Shown here: positions 53,147 through 61,365 of the stretch, piece by piece
How the letters are laid out: the number at the start of each line of letters is the position of its first letter
Numbering within the stretch: the first letter of the stretch is position 1
NCBI RefSeq assembly: GCF_031128465.2
Contig: NZ_CP155618.1
Coordinates: 4,206,501 to 4,270,500 of the forward strand
Origin: Mariniflexile litorale
GTDB taxonomy: Bacteria; Bacteroidota; Bacteroidia; Flavobacteriales; Flavobacteriaceae
Direction: 5' to 3'
DNA length: 64,000 bases
The notes under the pieces: generated by a model
What the model was told of the DNA's origin: nothing
Database searches by the model: none
Seen by the model: the letters and a program-made list of their open reading frames with translations, nothing else
Translations under genes and position numbers: made by a program

Positions 53147-53986
53147 TTATGGAATCCATTTTTTTACAAAATTTGGTTTGCGTTTTTCAAGAAAAGCATT
53201 TCTACCTTCTACAGCTTCATCTGTCATGTAAGCTAAACGGGTTGCTTCACCTGCAAACACTTGTTGACCTACCATACCATCATCTGTTAAATTCATAGCG
53301 AATTTTAACATTTTTATAGAGGTTGGCGATTTTTCCAATATTTCTTGAGCCCACTTATATGCGGTAACTTCTAATGCGTCATGAGGAACAACAGCGTTTA
53401 CCATACCCATATCAAAAGCTTCTTGTGCTGAGTAATTTCTTCCTAAGAAAAAAATCTCACGGGCTCTTTTCTGTCCCACCATTTTAGCTAAATATGCTGA
53501 GCCGTAACCCCCGTCAAAACTAGTTACATCGGCATCGGTTTGTTTAAAAATAGCATGCTCTTTACTTGCTAAAGTTAAATCGCAAATTACATGTAAACTG
53601 TGTCCTCCACCTACTGCCCACCCTGGCACCACTGCAATGACTGCTTTTGGCATAAAACGGATTAATCGTTGCACTTCTAATATGTTTAATCGGTGGTAAC
53701 CATCATCCCCTACATAACCCTGTTTTCCTCTGGCTTTTTGATCGCCACCTGAACAGAAACTCCAAACACCGTCTTTAGTTGATGGTCCTTCAGCTGATAA
53801 TAATACCACACCTATATTTACATCTTCATTGGCATTATAAAATGCGTCATACAATTCACTCGTTGTTTTTGGTCTAAAGGCATTACGCACATTTGGTCTG
53901 TTAAAAGCAATACGAGCCACACCATTACATTTTTTATATGTGATGTCTTCATACTCCTTTACAGTTTTCCAATTTACTTGCTCCAT
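53147..53986 (-). CDS. menB: 1,4-dihydroxy-2-naphthoyl-CoA synthase MenB
   Basis: This 279-residue crotonase-fold enzyme cyclises o-succinylbenzoyl-CoA. The N-terminal RIAFNRPNVRNAFRPKT near 24 and SFCSGGDQKARG near 77 are typical, the oxyanion hole lies in VPGWAVGGGHSLH near 117, and TSFDGGYGSAYLAK near 154 carries the MenB Asp. It is the first gene of the seven-gene operon menB-menA-x-x-menC-CPBP-menE. A TATTTTTG on the minus strand at 54009-54002 is a possible -7 element. Confidence 0.95.
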   Translation of the reverse strand: MEQVNWKTVKEYEDITYKKCNGVARIAFNRPNVRNAFRPKTTSELYDAFYNANEDVNIGVVLLSAEGPSTKDGVWSFCSGGDQKARGKQGYVGDDGYHRLNILEVQRLIRFMPKAVIAVVPGWAVGGGHSLHVICDLTLASKEHAIFKQTDADVTSFDGGYGSAYLAKMVGQKRAREIFFLGRNYSAQEAFDMGMVNAVVPHDALEVTAYKWAQEILEKSPTSIKMLKFAMNLTDDGMVGQQVFAGEATRLAYMTDEAVEGRNAFLEKRKPNFVKKWIP

Positions 53987-54287
53987 TTATATTATTTTGT
54001 TCAAAAATAATTTTTATTTCATTAAAACACTTACTTCAAATTAAAAAATAACAATTACTCATGTTTTTTAATCGTGACTGTTTAAAAAAAACAAAAAAAC
54101 AGTATAAAAAATAATTGAAAACTTAAAATTTACTTGGATATATTAAGTTTTATAAATTAGTACAAGCATCTAGCTTGTATGTAGTCTTTTTTTTATTAAT
54201 ATTGTAGCGGAATTAATTTTTTTAAAAAAAAATTACATTTTAACCCTTATTTTTCGTACATTGCCGATTAATTAATCCCCTAATCTT
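53987..54287 (+). other. intergenic region with orphan hairpin
   Basis: No gene is visible. A hairpin with 7-bp arms (54161-54167 and 54173-54179, TACAAGC/GCTTGTA) is followed by TGTAGTCTTTTTTTT, a terminator-like layout on the plus strand, although no plus-strand gene precedes it. The rest is AT-rich and presumably holds the menB promoter on the opposite strand. Confidence 0.4.
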
Positions 54288-54464
54288 ATGTTAGTTAACA
54301 TCAGTATTTTAATTTTTTCTTTAGTAGTTTTCAATTTTTTGTTATTGAAATTTAGCACTAATAAAACGGTAAAACAGACTAAAGTTCAAAAAATGCCTAT
54401 AGTACTTAAAACTGAAATCACCACTGTACAGGTGTCAGAAACACTTGCTCCAACAGGGAGTTAG
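54288..54464 (+). CDS. small membrane protein, 58 residues
   Basis: ATG 54288 opens a 58-codon frame ending in TAG. The N-terminal 22 residues form a hydrophobic helix (SILIFSLVVFNFLLLKF). A Lys/Thr-rich middle and the tail SETLAPTGS follow. The 3' end overlaps the convergent ung gene by 47 bases. A single-pass protein with the tail exposed is likely. I do not recognise a named family; the single-helix-plus-tail pattern resembles other small flavobacterial proteins. Confidence 0.55.
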   Translation: MLVNISILIFSLVVFNFLLLKFSTNKTVKQTKVQKMPIVLKTEITTVQVSETLAPTGS

Positions 54465-55083
54465 CCTTATTAAAGTGCTTATTTCCAAACCAATACCCTC
54501 TATTAGCACTTAAAGGAGAAGGATGCCCAGACGTTAATATATTATGTTTTTTTATGTTAATTAATTTTTGTTTTTGTTTTGCATAGCCTCCCCAAAGTAA
54601 AAATACTGTGTTTTCTTTATTATCGCTAATGGCCTTTATAACGGCATCTGTAAATAATTCCCAACCTTTTTTTTGATGGCTTCCTGCTTGATGTGCTCTT
54701 ACTGTTAGTGTTGCATTTAACAGTAAAACACCTTGATCGGCCCATCGCATTAAATTGCCACTTTTAGGGTAAGGGATTTTCAAATCTGTTTCAATTTCTT
54801 TAAAAATATTAACTAAAGAAGGAGGATGTTTAATATCATCATTTACAGAAAAACACAAACCATTAGCTTGACCAACATCGTGATAAGGATCTTGACCAAT
54901 AATAACAACTTTTACATCATCAAAATGGCAATGATTAAATGCATTGAATATTTGATTCCCTGGTGGAAAACAAGTATGACTTCTATATTCCGCTTTTACA
55001 AAACTTATTAAATCCTTAAAATAAGGTTTATCAAACTCTGTTTCTAAATAGGGTTTCCAACTTTCGTGTATATTAACATTCAT
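54418..55083 (-). CDS. ung: uracil-DNA glycosylase
   Basis: This 221-residue family-1 UDG removes uracil from DNA. The catalytic-water loop is VIIGQDPYHDVGQANGLCFS near 61-80 with the active Asp, and the minor-groove loop is TSGHPSPLSANRGY near 184-198. It is intact and of normal length. It is transcribed away from the yfcC-like gene, with 63 bases between their starts. Confidence 0.95.
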   Translation of the reverse strand: MNVNIHESWKPYLETEFDKPYFKDLISFVKAEYRSHTCFPPGNQIFNAFNHCHFDDVKVVIIGQDPYHDVGQANGLCFSVNDDIKHPPSLVNIFKEIETDLKIPYPKSGNLMRWADQGVLLLNATLTVRAHQAGSHQKKGWELFTDAVIKAISDNKENTVFLLWGGYAKQKQKLINIKKHNILTSGHPSPLSANRGYWFGNKHFNKANSLLEQVFLTPVQW

Positions 55084-55146
55084 AAATACAAATTTAAAAT
55101 GAAACTAAAATAATACTATCTTTAGTCTTATTAAAATAATTTACGA

Positions 55147-56640
55147 TTGAAAAAATTAAAATTCCCCACAGCTCAAACCATACTAATAATTATAGCTGGG
55201 TTGGTTGCACTACTAACATGGATCATTCCTTCGGGAAAATTTGATTCTTTAGCCTATAACAAAGTTGAAAACACTTTTACTAGAACCAGTTTAGAAAAAA
55301 AGGAAATTTTAAAAGCTACACAAGAAACCTTAGATAATTTAAAAATTAAAATTCCCATCGAAAAATTTACCTCTGGAGATATTTGGAAACCCATTAGTAT
55401 CCCTAATACTTATCATAAAGTGGAGGCAAAACCTCAAGGGTTAATAGCTTTTATTCAATCGCCCATAAAAGGTATTATTGAGGCTGCCGATATCATTTTT
55501 TTAGTATTATTTATAGGTGGATTAATTGGAATCATGAATTACACAGGTGCTTTTGATGCTGGTATTTCTTGGCTTGCCGAAACGTTAAAAGGTAAAGAGT
55601 TTGTTTTAATTATATTAGTTACTCTATTAATTGCCCTTGGAGGTACCACTTTTGGACTCGCTGAAGAAACCATTGCTTTTTACCCCATACTTATACCTAT
55701 CTTTTTAGCAGCAAAATATGACGCCATGGTAGCTTTGGCTTGCATTTATTTAGGATCATCTATTGGCACGATGTGCTCTACTTCCAATCCATTTAGTGCT
55801 ATTATAGCTTCAGATGCTGCCGGTATTAATTGGACTACGGGATTAACAGGACGCTTTATCATGTTAGTTTTAGGGACACTTATTTGTGTTCTTTACACAC
55901 TTAGGTATGCACAACGTGTAAAAAAAGATCCATCAAAGTCTATTCTTTTTAGTCAAAAAAAAGATATAGAAGCTATGTTTGGAAATTCAACAAATTCTAC
56001 AGTCAAATTATCTACCCGTTTACGATTTATTCTTTTTGTATTTGTCATGTGCTTTATTGCTATGATTTATGGTGTATCTCAACTAGAATGGTGGTTTTTA
56101 GAGATGACCGTCGTGTTCTTAGTTGGTGCCGTAATTATTGGTTTTTTAGCAAAAATTAATGAATATACCTTTGTTGATGTTTTTATTAAAGGTGCTAGCG
56201 ATTTACTGGGTGTGGCGCTTATAATAGGCATTGCGAGAGGCATTACTGTATTAATGAATGATGGCCAAATTAGTGATACTATATTATATTATGCAAGCAA
56301 TGCCACAAGCGGCATGAATAAAGGCATATTTATTAACGCCATGCTTTATATTTATGGTGGTTTGTCGTTTTTTATTCCTTCATCTTCTGGTATGGCAGTT
56401 TTAACCATGCCTATTATGTCTCCATTAGCTGATGGTGTTGGAATTGGTCGAGAACTTATTGTTAATGCGTATCAATACGGGATGGGTTTATTTGCTTTTA
56501 TTAACCCAACAGGATTGATTTTAGCTTCCTTAGCTATTGTAAAAGTAGGTTATGATAAATGGCTTAAATTTGTCATGCCTCTGGTAATCATTTTATTGAT
56601 TTTCACAATGATTGTGATGACTATTTCAGTTTACTTGTAA
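55147..56640 (+). CDS. YfcC family amino-acid carrier-like protein
   Basis: This 497-residue membrane protein has about 12 hydrophobic segments. TAQTILIIIAGLVALLTWIIPSG at the start, LIALGGTTFGLAEETIAFYPI near 163 and FFIPSSSGMAVLTMPIMSPLAD near 414 define the YfcC/ArcD-like ion-transporter group, thought to carry basic amino acids or peptides. It begins with TTG at 55147; the frame has a stop 15 bases upstream and no ATG near. It overlaps the convergent SMP-30-like gene by ten bases. Confidence 0.82.
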   Translation: MKKLKFPTAQTILIIIAGLVALLTWIIPSGKFDSLAYNKVENTFTRTSLEKKEILKATQETLDNLKIKIPIEKFTSGDIWKPISIPNTYHKVEAKPQGLIAFIQSPIKGIIEAADIIFLVLFIGGLIGIMNYTGAFDAGISWLAETLKGKEFVLIILVTLLIALGGTTFGLAEETIAFYPILIPIFLAAKYDAMVALACIYLGSSIGTMCSTSNPFSAIIASDAAGINWTTGLTGRFIMLVLGTLICVLYTLRYAQRVKKDPSKSILFSQKKDIEAMFGNSTNSTVKLSTRLRFILFVFVMCFIAMIYGVSQLEWWFLEMTVVFLVGAVIIGFLAKINEYTFVDVFIKGASDLLGVALIIGIARGITVLMNDGQISDTILYYASNATSGMNKGIFINAMLYIYGGLSFFIPSSSGMAVLTMPIMSPLADGVGIGRELIVNAYQYGMGLFAFINPTGLILASLAIVKVGYDKWLKFVMPLVIILLIFTMIVMTISVYL

Positions 56641-57521
56641 TCAATTTTATAAGCAACCACCTTATTTCCAAAAAAAGTCGGAACTAAAAGAATATTTTCC
56701 TCGGGAATAATTCCAATATCTGCCGTGTTTAGTTTTTCATCTTTTGTATCTAAAATTTTTACAGCTTTAATATTTGAAGAATTTTCATCAACAAAATATA
56801 TTTCTCCTGGCCATGTAGAAACAATATAACCCTCGTTTATTGGAACTATTCCATCTCCTCTTACAATTCCTGTTGCTAATACTTTTCGTTGTTTTGTTTT
56901 TTTATCAATAGAAATAAAATCACCCTGACTTGAAGAAACCACTAAAATACGATTGTCTTCTACAAGTATACCGTTTGGGCTCTCCCCAACTAAATCTAAC
57001 CATACATTGACTTCGTTATTAACAAGTTTATAAATTTTATCTCCTTTAGAATCTGTTACATAAACATCGCCATTGGTATCAATATCCAGATCATTCAAAA
57101 AAACAGCGTCTCTAACACTAAACTTTTTTTCTATTATTCCTGTTTTCAAATCAATTTTAATAATTACATCAATATCCGTTACATAGAGTTTACCATTATA
57201 ATAACTAATACCTTTAGGAGCATTCATACCAGTAGCCCAATTTTGATTTAAAATTCCCCCATCTTTATTAAGTATTGATATACTCCCGTCACCATCTTTT
57301 GCGTCTGGAGGTACACCTCCAATATTTGAAACATAAATTGTTGCTGTTTTAGAATCATACCTTACGCCCTCACAAGTTTTAAGTAAAGTATCTGTTTCCC
57401 ACAGTTTCGTTAGAACTATCTCTGTTTTGATAAATGCTTGGGCGATCGTATCCTTTTTAACTTGCTTACAAGAAGTTACAAACACCATAATTATGGCTAA
57501 TAAAAGTGTAGAATATTTCAT
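56631..57521 (-). CDS. SMP-30/gluconolactonase-like lipoprotein
   Basis: This 296-residue protein has a lipobox VTSC (Cys18) and a six-bladed propeller. Blade motifs include CEGVRYDSKTATIYVSNIGG, GMNAPKGISYYNGKLYVTD, DLDIDTNGDVYVTDS and GESPNGILVEDNRILVVSS. It belongs to the SMP-30/LRE-like group; without the full set of calcium ligands I cannot assign lactonase activity. It is probably anchored in the periplasm. It ends inside the 3' end of the YfcC gene. Confidence 0.8.
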   Translation of the reverse strand: MKYSTLLLAIIMVFVTSCKQVKKDTIAQAFIKTEIVLTKLWETDTLLKTCEGVRYDSKTATIYVSNIGGVPPDAKDGDGSISILNKDGGILNQNWATGMNAPKGISYYNGKLYVTDIDVIIKIDLKTGIIEKKFSVRDAVFLNDLDIDTNGDVYVTDSKGDKIYKLVNNEVNVWLDLVGESPNGILVEDNRILVVSSSQGDFISIDKKTKQRKVLATGIVRGDGIVPINEGYIVSTWPGEIYFVDENSSNIKAVKILDTKDEKLNTADIGIIPEENILLVPTFFGNKVVAYKIDYK

Positions 57522-57553
57522 TTTTAAACAATTAATAATGAGTTATATAACTA

Positions 57554-58558
57554 CTAAGATAATATTTTTACCAATAATTCCTTTAATAAATCGCCTTGTG
57601 GAACTGCATTAGAACCAACACCTTTGCTTTTTACATCAAACTCTCTAAGAATTGAAACAACTTCGCTTACTTTCCTCATAGGATAATTTCTTGCAGCTGT
57701 TACGTAATCGTTAACAAAATATGGATTCACTTTTAATGCTGAAGCAACGTTTCGAGGCGATTTGTCACTCAACCCATGAAAATGAAGTAATTGTGAAAAG
57801 TAACTAAATAATAAAGACACGGTAACAACCATGGGGTTATCTTTAGGGTTTTCAGCAAAATAATTAATAATTCTATAGGCTTTAAGTTTGTTTTTTTCAC
57901 CAATAGCATGGCGTAATTCAAAATTATTAAAATCTTTACTGATGCCAATGTTTTCCTCAATATGCTCTGGCGTAATTTGAGTGCCTTTGGGTAAAATTAT
58001 TTGAAGCTTATCTAATTCGTTACTAATTTTACTTAAATCGGTGCCTAAAAACTCTACCAACATTTGTGCTGCTTTAGGTGCAATAGTATAATTTTTAGAT
58101 GATAAAATACGTCGAATCCAATCGGCTACCTGATTTTCATACAGTTTTTTACTTTCATAAACTATTCCACTTTTTTGAAGTGTTTTATAAAGAGATTTAC
58201 GCTTATCAAGTGTTTTATATTTATAGTTAAAAACTAAAATGGTCGTTGGTTGTGGCTGTTTGGCGTAATCTACCAACTTCTCGATAGTTCGGGACAAATC
58301 TTGAGCTTCTTTAACAATTATCACTTGGTATTCTGCCATCATCGGATAACGCTTTGCATTACTAACCACATCTTCAACCGTTACATCGCGCCCATACAAT
58401 ACCATTTGGTTAAATCCACGCTCTTCTTCCGATAAAACAGTATCTTCAATAAAATCTGAAATTTTATCAATGTAATAAGACTCTTCACCCATTAAGAAAT
58501 AAATGGGTTTTAACTTTCCGTTTTTTATGTCGGTAACTAATTGTTTTACTTCGTCCAA
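57554..58558 (-). CDS. holA: DNA polymerase III subunit delta
   Basis: This 334-residue protein has a HolA clamp-loader layout: PIYFLMGEESYYIDKISDFI near 18, a degenerate ATPase domain with VIIVKEAQDLS near 80, VEFLGTDLSKISNELDKL near 170 and a C-terminal collar with the GDLLKELLVKIL end. It opens the sliding clamp with the tau/gamma complex. The start is TTG 58556-58558; only one more in-frame codon lies before a stop, so TTG is forced. It is divergent from the HsdR_N gene. Confidence 0.87.
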   Translation of the reverse strand: MDEVKQLVTDIKNGKLKPIYFLMGEESYYIDKISDFIEDTVLSEEERGFNQMVLYGRDVTVEDVVSNAKRYPMMAEYQVIIVKEAQDLSRTIEKLVDYAKQPQPTTILVFNYKYKTLDKRKSLYKTLQKSGIVYESKKLYENQVADWIRRILSSKNYTIAPKAAQMLVEFLGTDLSKISNELDKLQIILPKGTQITPEHIEENIGISKDFNNFELRHAIGEKNKLKAYRIINYFAENPKDNPMVVTVSLLFSYFSQLLHFHGLSDKSPRNVASALKVNPYFVNDYVTAARNYPMRKVSEVVSILREFDVKSKGVGSNAVPQGDLLKELLVKILS

Positions 58559-58580
58559 ATTCTACAAATTTTCAAAAAGA

Positions 58581-58626
58581 CAAGCACCAAATGCCCATCT
58601 TAAAAATAATTGGCATTTGGTATTTG
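58581..58626. promoter_or_regulatory. inverted repeat in divergent holA region
   Basis: ACCAAATGCC (58586-58595) and GGCATTTGGT (58612-58621) are perfect 10-base arms around 16 bases, and the outer CAA/TTG extend the symmetry with mismatches. It lies between the divergent holA and HsdR_N genes, upstream of both starts. It could be an operator shared by both or a leader hairpin. Confidence 0.45.
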
Positions 58627-58630
58627 AATA

Positions 58631-58662
58631 TTGTGAGTTTTAATTTTTGAATCTTAACTTTG
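58631..58662 (+). promoter_or_regulatory. promoter of HsdR_N gene
   Basis: TTG at 58631-58633 is followed by 21 bases and TAACTTTG at 58655-58662, close to the consensus with slightly long spacing. The transcript would start about 13 bases before the TTG start codon at 58682, consistent with that start. Confidence 0.5.
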
Positions 58663-58681
58663 AAAACTAAACACAACCATA

Positions 58682-59128
58682 TTGCAAGCGCTTAATTTTC
58701 CAAAGTTTCCGTTTCGATTCAAAAATAGCGAAAATAAAATTTCTATTTTCGATTGTATACGCAAAAAGTTTGTGATTTTACAACCAGAAGAATGGGTGCG
58801 CCAACATTGTATTCTATATTTAATGGAAGAAAAAGGATACCCAAAATCTTTAATAAATATTGAAAAAGAACTGATTGTTAATGATTTAAAAAAACGTTAT
58901 GACATTGTTGTTTTTAGCAACGACGGAAGCATTTATTTAATTGTAGAATGTAAAGCGCCATCAATCACAATAAGTCAGCAAACATTCGACCAAATTGCAC
59001 AATATAACCGCGTATTAAACGCTAACTATTTAATGGTTACAAACGGTTTAAATCATTATTATTGCCAAATGGACTTCGAAAACGAACGCTATGATTTTTT
59101 AAAAGACATTCCAAATTATAATGGATAA
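58682..59128 (+). CDS. HsdR_N-domain (PD-(D/E)XK) protein
   Basis: This 148-residue protein is a lone type I restriction HsdR N-terminal-like domain (PF13588 type). The nuclease-fold core is visible: RYDIVVFSNDGSIYLIVECKAP near 70-91 gives Asp and ECK, followed by QIAQYNRVLNANYLMVTNG near 105. No methylase, specificity or helicase gene is near, so it is not part of a restriction system. It starts with TTG; no upstream ATG is in frame. The next gene overlaps its end by eight bases. A housekeeping DNA-repair or binding role is possible. Confidence 0.78.
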   Translation: MQALNFPKFPFRFKNSENKISIFDCIRKKFVILQPEEWVRQHCILYLMEEKGYPKSLINIEKELIVNDLKKRYDIVVFSNDGSIYLIVECKAPSITISQQTFDQIAQYNRVLNANYLMVTNGLNHYYCQMDFENERYDFLKDIPNYNG

Positions 59129-60155
59129 TAAAAAAGTAACAATGAATAAGGATGCTGTGGCAGAATTAAAAATTGCCATCGTTATACTAAACTGGAACGG
59201 AAAAAAACTATTAGAACAGTTTTTACCTTCGGTAATAAAACATTCAAAGGAAGCTACTGTTTATGTCGCTGATAATGCTTCTACCGATGATTCTGTGAGT
59301 TTTCTTAAAACAACATATCCATTAATAGATATTATTCAAAATACAACAAATGGTGGATATGCAAAAGGTTACAACGATGCTTTAAAAGATATTGAAGCTG
59401 ACATTTTTTGTTTATTGAATAGCGATGTTGAAGTTACCAAAAATTGGCTCCCTCCTATTATTGAAACGTTTACGAACGAATTTAATACCGCCATTATTCA
59501 ACCAAAGTTATTAGATTTTAATAAGCGTGATTATTTTGAATACGCAGGTGCAGCAGGCGGATTTATCGATAAATATGGTTACCCTTATTGCAGAGGTCGC
59601 ATTTTTAATACCATTGAAAAAGATAACGGACAGTATAATGATACTTCTGAAATATTTTGGGCATCGGGTGCATGTTTATTTATTAGAAAGCAGGTATTTA
59701 ACGAGATAAACGGCTTGGATGAAGCTTTTTTTGCACACATGGAAGAAATAGATTTATGCTGGCGTGCAAAAAACCTAGGTTACTCTATTAAATATGTTGG
59801 ACAATCTACCATTTACCATGTGGGTGGTGCGACTCTTAGTAATTCCAATCCACAAAAAACCTTCCTTAATTTTAGAAATAGTTTATATACATTAACCAAA
59901 AATGCAAAAGGTAATATTTTGCTTATTATTTTAATGCGTTTAGTTTTAGATGGCGTTGCAGCGATTAAATTTTTAGTAGAAATAAAACCAAAACATACCT
60001 TAGCCATTTTAAAAGCACACTTTAGTTTTTACCTACATTTAAAACTACTCCTAAGTCAACGGAAATTAACAAAAAACAAAATAGTATATTATCAGAATAC
60101 ATCTATTGTTTTAGGCTATTTCCTATATAAACGCAGATTTTTTAAAAGTTTGTAA
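59121..60155 (+). CDS. GT2 family glycosyltransferase
   Basis: This 344-residue GT-A glycosyltransferase has IAIVILNWNGKKLLEQFLPS near 18-37, VADNASTDDS near 50, the DXD-like LLNSDVEV near 98, and GLDEAFFAHMEEIDLCWRAKNLGY near 198-222, a rhamnosyltransferase-like pattern. A basic, hydrophobic C-terminal helix may touch the membrane. Met8 is a reasonable alternative start because family members usually begin just before the IAIV strand. It is co-translated with the HsdR_N gene. Confidence 0.87.
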   Translation: MDNKKVTMNKDAVAELKIAIVILNWNGKKLLEQFLPSVIKHSKEATVYVADNASTDDSVSFLKTTYPLIDIIQNTTNGGYAKGYNDALKDIEADIFCLLNSDVEVTKNWLPPIIETFTNEFNTAIIQPKLLDFNKRDYFEYAGAAGGFIDKYGYPYCRGRIFNTIEKDNGQYNDTSEIFWASGACLFIRKQVFNEINGLDEAFFAHMEEIDLCWRAKNLGYSIKYVGQSTIYHVGGATLSNSNPQKTFLNFRNSLYTLTKNAKGNILLIILMRLVLDGVAAIKFLVEIKPKHTLAILKAHFSFYLHLKLLLSQRKLTKNKIVYYQNTSIVLGYFLYKRRFFKSL

Positions 60156-60173
60156 GTTTTTAGTAAAAGTTTT

Positions 60174-60212
60174 GTTAAAATTTAACAAGCATTATATTTT
60201 TACATACTTTTG
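60174..60212 (+). promoter_or_regulatory. palindrome and -7 element of OmpA-type gene
   Basis: The perfect palindrome GTTAAA-A-TTTAAC lies at 60174-60186 and TACTTTTG (TAnnTTTG) at 60205-60212. No TTG exists at 19-base spacing; the palindrome instead occupies the -33 region, so an activator or repressor may bind there. Confidence 0.4.
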
Positions 60213-60249
60213 CTATAATAAACAAGAAATATAAATCCCTTAAATAATT

Positions 60250-61089
60250 ATGAAAAAAATTTTTTTACTTAGTGTATCTGCAATGCTTTTATTAAGCTCG
60301 TGTGTCTCTAAAAAACAATTTACAGACCTTGAAACTAAATACAAAGAGTCTCAAGATCTATTGAATTCTGCAACCGTGAAATTGAACACTTGCATAGAAG
60401 ATAGAGCTTCTGCAACTGCTAGAGCAAAAACCTTAGAAGAGCAAGTAGCTGATTTAAGAAAAAGTAACGACAATTTACAAGTTTTGTCTTCAAAAGGTGC
60501 TAGCAACATAGAAAAAACGCTAGAAAGTATCAAAGAAAAAGACATGAAAATTACACGTCTACAAGATGCTTTAACTAAAAAAGACAGTCTTACATTAGCT
60601 GTTGTAACTAGTTTAAAACGTGAAGTAGGTATCAACGATCCAGATATCGAAATCAACGTTGAAAAAGGAGTTGTATTTATTTCTATTGCTGATAAATTAT
60701 TATTCCAAAGTGGTAGCTACAACGTAACTTCTAAAGCTAAAGAAGTACTTGCTAAAGTTGCAAAAGTAGTAAACAGCAAACCAGATTTCGAATGTATGGT
60801 TGAAGGTCATACTGATAACGTACCTTACAATGGTAGTGGTGTGTTAATAGACAACTGGGATTTAAGTGTTAAACGTTCTACATCTATTATTAGAGTATTA
60901 CAAACACTTGGTGTAAACCCTGCTCAGTTAATTGCTGCTGGACGTGCTGATTATGTGCCGTTAGTAGATAACAATACTGCAGAAAATAGATCTAAAAACA
61001 GACGTACTCGTATTGTAGTACTTCCTAAAATTGACCAATTCTATGATATGGTTGAAAAAGAAATGAAAAATCTTTCTGTTCAAAAATAA
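60250..61089 (+). CDS. OmpA family lipoprotein
   Basis: This 279-residue envelope protein has a lipobox LLSSC (Cys18), a coiled-coil region at about 20-120 and a C-terminal OmpA domain at about 145-265. The peptidoglycan-binding residues are in EGHTDNVPYN near 186 and NRSKNRRTRIVV near 243. It should tether the outer membrane to peptidoglycan. It has its own promoter region and a strong terminator. Confidence 0.9.
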   Translation: MKKIFLLSVSAMLLLSSCVSKKQFTDLETKYKESQDLLNSATVKLNTCIEDRASATARAKTLEEQVADLRKSNDNLQVLSSKGASNIEKTLESIKEKDMKITRLQDALTKKDSLTLAVVTSLKREVGINDPDIEINVEKGVVFISIADKLLFQSGSYNVTSKAKEVLAKVAKVVNSKPDFECMVEGHTDNVPYNGSGVLIDNWDLSVKRSTSIIRVLQTLGVNPAQLIAAGRADYVPLVDNNTAENRSKNRRTRIVVLPKIDQFYDMVEKEMKNLSVQK

Positions 61090-61111
61090 TTAGATTTCAA
61101 AATCAATAAGA

Positions 61112-61141
61112 AAGCCCAACTTCAAAGTTGGGCTTTTTTTA
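61112..61141 (+). terminator. terminator of OmpA-type gene
   Basis: AAGCCCAACTT and AAGTTGGGCTT form an 11-bp stem followed by a T-run (to 61141), 22 bases after the stop codon. Confidence 0.9.
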
Positions 61142-61365
61142 TGGTGCTATTTTAGACATTCGGGTTATACGGATATAGAATTATTAATAAATAAGTCGTT
61201 TTATGGAGCGAAATTTATTTTTCCAAAATTTCTAATCTCAAATAATTATTCCAACGTTTCTCATAATAAAAATGGTTTTAATGGTATGTTTTAATATTTG
61301 ACTGAAAATAACTTGTTAAATAAATAACTTCTCCTTAAATTGTAAAGAGGATTAATCCTACTTTT

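Noticed and set aside
58682-59128. Remnant of a type I restriction system
   Set aside because: The frame is intact, has its own promoter and is coupled to a glycosyltransferase gene; no hsdM, hsdS or helicase remains are present.
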